Part shown: in pieces, positions 62,283-64,000 of the stretch | Layout: each line of letters begins with the position of its first letter | Position numbering within the stretch: position 1 is the first letter of the stretch | Assembly: GCA_026129745.1 (NCBI GenBank) | Contig: JAHCHL010000014.1 | Coordinates: forward strand, 19,732 to 83,731 | DNA from: Fimbriimonadales bacterium | GTDB taxonomy: Bacteria > Armatimonadota > Fimbriimonadia > Fimbriimonadales > ATM1 | Direction of reading: 5' to 3' | DNA: 64,000 bases | The notes under the pieces: generated by a model | Database searches by the model: none | What the model was told of the DNA's origin: nothing | The model's input: only the letters and a program-made list of their open reading frames with translations | Position numbers and translations under genes: made by a program

Positions 62283-62569
62283 GCGAGCAAGTAGCCTGCG
62301 ACGACTGAATGCGCCTTAGTCTGGAACTCGATGCCTGCTTCACTCGATGGAACAAATCGAGGTATCTCATTCATTCAATGAACACTTAACTGTGCCAGCC
62401 TCTAAAGCAAAACAAGTGGCTGAAAGAAGATGCAAACTAATCGTCTCGTTTTAGAATCCAGAGCATGATTATTGAGGCCAACACTTACCAATGGCCGACA
62501 TACATCCAAAACTACCCGTGGTTTTTTCGATTGGTACTGATTGTTTCGTTTCTGCCTGTCTTCAAGCTA
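62283..62569. other. Non-coding stretch after repeat C
   Basis: No repeat or clear gene is seen in these 287 nt. A 47-codon frame from 62465 on the plus strand has one hydrophobic stretch, but no ribosome site and overlaps the convergent gene; I do not call it. A low-GC patch follows about 62380. Confidence 0.4.
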
Positions 62570-62986
62570 TCAACTTCCTGCTTCCTTTCTCTTATCTTCG
62601 CAGTTTAGCAAAGTAATATGCAGTGACGAAACCCAGATTTTCAATTCGAGCGGAATTCCTGTCGCAACGGTAAGGCAACCATCTTCCCACTTTAGAGTGT
62701 TCACATCGTACCAACTCACACGCTCAGTGTCCCTGACCTCCATTCTCGTAACGTTTCGAATGATCATTACTACCAAAGGATCGACCGCCCCTCTCCAGCC
62801 GCCCTGAAAGAGAATCACAAAACGAATAGAACCTTCCTGTACGATCAAGTCATCCAAATTGAAAAAGAGGTCATGGACGCAATCGTTGGCAAGCAACAAT
62901 TGCTCGGGATTAGAGATTTCAATAGATCGTATCTCGATGCTGTTCATCCAAAAATTCGACAAAAATCGTTTAAAAGCCCCCCACAT
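62570..62986 (-). CDS. Unknown protein, candidate immunity partner of the RHS protein
   Basis: A 138-aa protein I do not recognise, without a signal peptide. It has Trp-rich and acidic patches (CVHDLFFNLDDLIVQEGSIRFVILFQGGWRG; VSWYDVNTLKWEDGCLTVAT). Its ATG (62984-62986) overlaps the RHS stop codon by one nt (TAATG), so it is translated with the RHS gene. A small acidic or mixed gene tied to the 3' end of an RHS gene is the usual place of an immunity gene in polymorphic toxin systems; that role is inferred from position only. Confidence 0.55.
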   Translation of the reverse strand: MWGAFKRFLSNFWMNSIEIRSIEISNPEQLLLANDCVHDLFFNLDDLIVQEGSIRFVILFQGGWRGAVDPLVVMIIRNVTRMEVRDTERVSWYDVNTLKWEDGCLTVATGIPLELKIWVSSLHITLLNCEDKRKEAGS

Positions 62987-64000
62987 TATGACTCTGCAAC
63001 CTCTTGTAATCGTGCGATCCCGGGTAGTGGCAGATTCGGATTCCAGCAATCTTCCATAGGTGGCGGCAGCGGACTGATTCGATCAGAAGGCCGGGGTAGC
63101 CGTATGGGTGGTAACGGAATTCTGAGGTGTTTATCCGACCCTTTTACGCCAGGTTTCCAAACTGTAACTTGAACGTGTGGCAACTTACCCAATTTACCGA
63201 AGCTGTGGTGCGCAGAGTGTACACCGACCTTACTGGTCCAGCCGGCGAGTCTTGCGCCGCCCGCCGCGCCGAAAGCAAGGCCGTGCCCCGCACCAACGGT
63301 GGAGCCCGATATATACGGCCTGCTTTCACGGTCTACGATCCCATCGACACCCAGCCATTTCCTAACATACCCAGTACCTCCAAACGTCAAAACGTCTCCC
63401 CAACCTGCAAAGAAGTTCGCTGCGCTGTTGAGCCATGCGTCCGAATGCGATCCTCGATAAACTATCTTTGCTGGTCCATCATCCAACCATGGATCTTCCA
63501 GAAGTGCCACCATTGGCTCGAGTCCATTCGGATCGGTTAGCGTGATTGGATTGTTTAAACCATAGATGTACCAATTGCTTCCAAAGCGTCCATGATCCCG
63601 CGACAAAAACCTCCCGGTACTCGGATCATAGTACCGGTGTCCTAACAACTTCAAGCCTGAATGGGCGTCGGTTTGATATCCGAAGTTGCCGCCGTATTGG
63701 AAGGGGCCGTGCCAGGTGCCGGTGGAGGAGGTTTCGTTTCCGAATGCGTCGTAGTGTTTGGTTGCGGATGTGGTTTCGCTTTCGGCGGTTTGGCGGAGGG
63801 AGTTTTTGATGTCGCCGTGCGACCAGGTCGAGTTGGTGCCGTCGCGTGATGAGATGCCGGGGGTGTAGGTGAGTGAGCCGTCGCTAAGAACCGGCGCGAC
63901 GACGGAGACGCCGTTGCGGGCGTATGTCGAGGTGCCGCTGGAATCGGTTTTGGTGACTCTTGCGCCGAAGGCGTTGTAGGAAAACGAGTTGGTCGCGGTT
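62986..64000 (-). CDS. RHS/YD-repeat protein, 3' part (gene continues past the window end)
   Basis: The reading frame is open from the window edge and ends at 62986; the real start is outside. Towards the edge it reads YD-repeat-like text (YNAFGARVTKTDSSGTSTY, KHYDAFGNETSSTGTW). Then comes the conserved RHS core end GYQTDAHSGLKLLGHRYYDPSTGRFLSRD and NWYIYGLNNPITLTDPNG, which marks the boundary before the variable tip. The tip of about 170 residues contains HSAHHSFGKLGKLPHVQVTVWKPG with several His, suggesting a possible metal-dependent or nuclease-like effector, not proven. Such proteins form cages that release the C-terminal toxin. Confidence 0.85.
   Translation of the reverse strand, partial: TATNSFSYNAFGARVTKTDSSGTSTYARNGVSVVAPVLSDGSLTYTPGISSRDGTNSTWSHGDIKNSLRQTAESETTSATKHYDAFGNETSSTGTWHGPFQYGGNFGYQTDAHSGLKLLGHRYYDPSTGRFLSRDHGRFGSNWYIYGLNNPITLTDPNGLEPMVALLEDPWLDDGPAKIVYRGSHSDAWLNSAANFFAGWGDVLTFGGTGYVRKWLGVDGIVDRESRPYISGSTVGAGHGLAFGAAGGARLAGWTSKVGVHSAHHSFGKLGKLPHVQVTVWKPGVKGSDKHLRIPLPPIRLPRPSDRISPLPPPMEDCWNPNLPLPGIARLQEVAES

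Noticed and set aside
62465..62608. 47-codon plus-strand frame with one hydrophobic stretch
   Set aside because: No ribosome site and it runs into the convergent unknown gene; too short to support.
1..64000. CRISPR arrays, rRNA genes, prophage or plasmid replication genes
   Set aside because: No regularly spaced short repeats, no rRNA sequence and no phage structural or replication-initiator genes were seen in the window.

Overview
The window comes from a chromosome of a diderm-type bacterium that divides with FtsZ and makes peptidoglycan. It carries an almost complete division and cell-wall (dcw) cluster with a meso-diaminopimelate-type MurE, a MurC-Ddl fusion, DUF881/DUF1290 genes beside ftsA and ftsZ, and a PafA/Dop pair of the pupylation system. 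It also has a Planctomycete-type cytochrome c and an MCE (MlaD-like) protein with a barrel-like tail. Pupylation genes outside Actinobacteria are known from Armatimonadota, Nitrospirota and some Verrucomicrobia/Planctomycetes. With FtsZ present and this dcw layout, an Armatimonadota (Fimbriimonadia-like) source is my best guess. This is inference; no 16S gene is present.

Layout. 0.3-3.1 kb: mgtE and a secreted three-repeat protein. 3.2-10.9 kb: an accessory island. Two divergently oriented homologous genes of unknown function (3221-3880 and 10170-10877) bracket a one-polypeptide BsuBI/PstI-type restriction-modification enzyme, a translationally coupled HEPN-type abortive-infection protein, and a divergent DUF4062-TPR protein. 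11.0-14.9 kb: a long structured RNA-like element before an ornithine aminotransferase gene, then trpD-trpC-trpF. 15-22.5 kb: a tightly overlapping operon joining a BMP-family (nucleoside/riboflavin-type) ABC importer to a tandem PTPS protein, folE and an SDR, the three enzyme types needed for tetrahydrobiopterin, followed by a Gfo/Idh oxidoreductase and a large exported GH-like protein.

24.8-42.4 kb (minus strand): mraZ, rsmH, ftsL, ftsI, murE, murF, mraY, murD, ftsW, murG, murC-ddl, ftsQ, DUF881, DUF1290, ftsA, ftsZ, with three 10-bp-phased TGGGA-type repeats upstream of mraZ that match known MraZ operators. murB is not in the cluster. 42.6-48.5 kb: a GT39-like membrane glycosyltransferase, then a divergent PafA, a DUF1326 protein, an exported protein and Dop; no Pup/UBact gene or proteasome subunit was found here.

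48.5-60.4 kb: cytochrome c, a beta-propeller lipoprotein, oligoendopeptidase F, tRNA-Arg(CCT), a small protein resembling the phage Acb2/Tad1 hairpin family, a phytanoyl-CoA dioxygenase gene broken by one in-frame TAG, a GyrI-like protein, and the minus-strand run MCE - rplI - dnaB - purD - unknown - purB. 60.5-62.3 kb: a REP-associated tyrosine transposase (RAYT) with three palindromic repeat copies that have disturbed neighbouring genes. 62.5-64 kb: the 3' end of an RHS/YD-repeat gene running off the window, with a coupled small gene that is a candidate immunity protein.

Several genes have a TANNNT -10-like hexamer only about 5-13 nt before the start codon and no Shine-Dalgarno, suggesting leaderless transcripts, while others have a clear AGGAG. 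Many start codons here are GTG or TTG, and one is apparently CTG.
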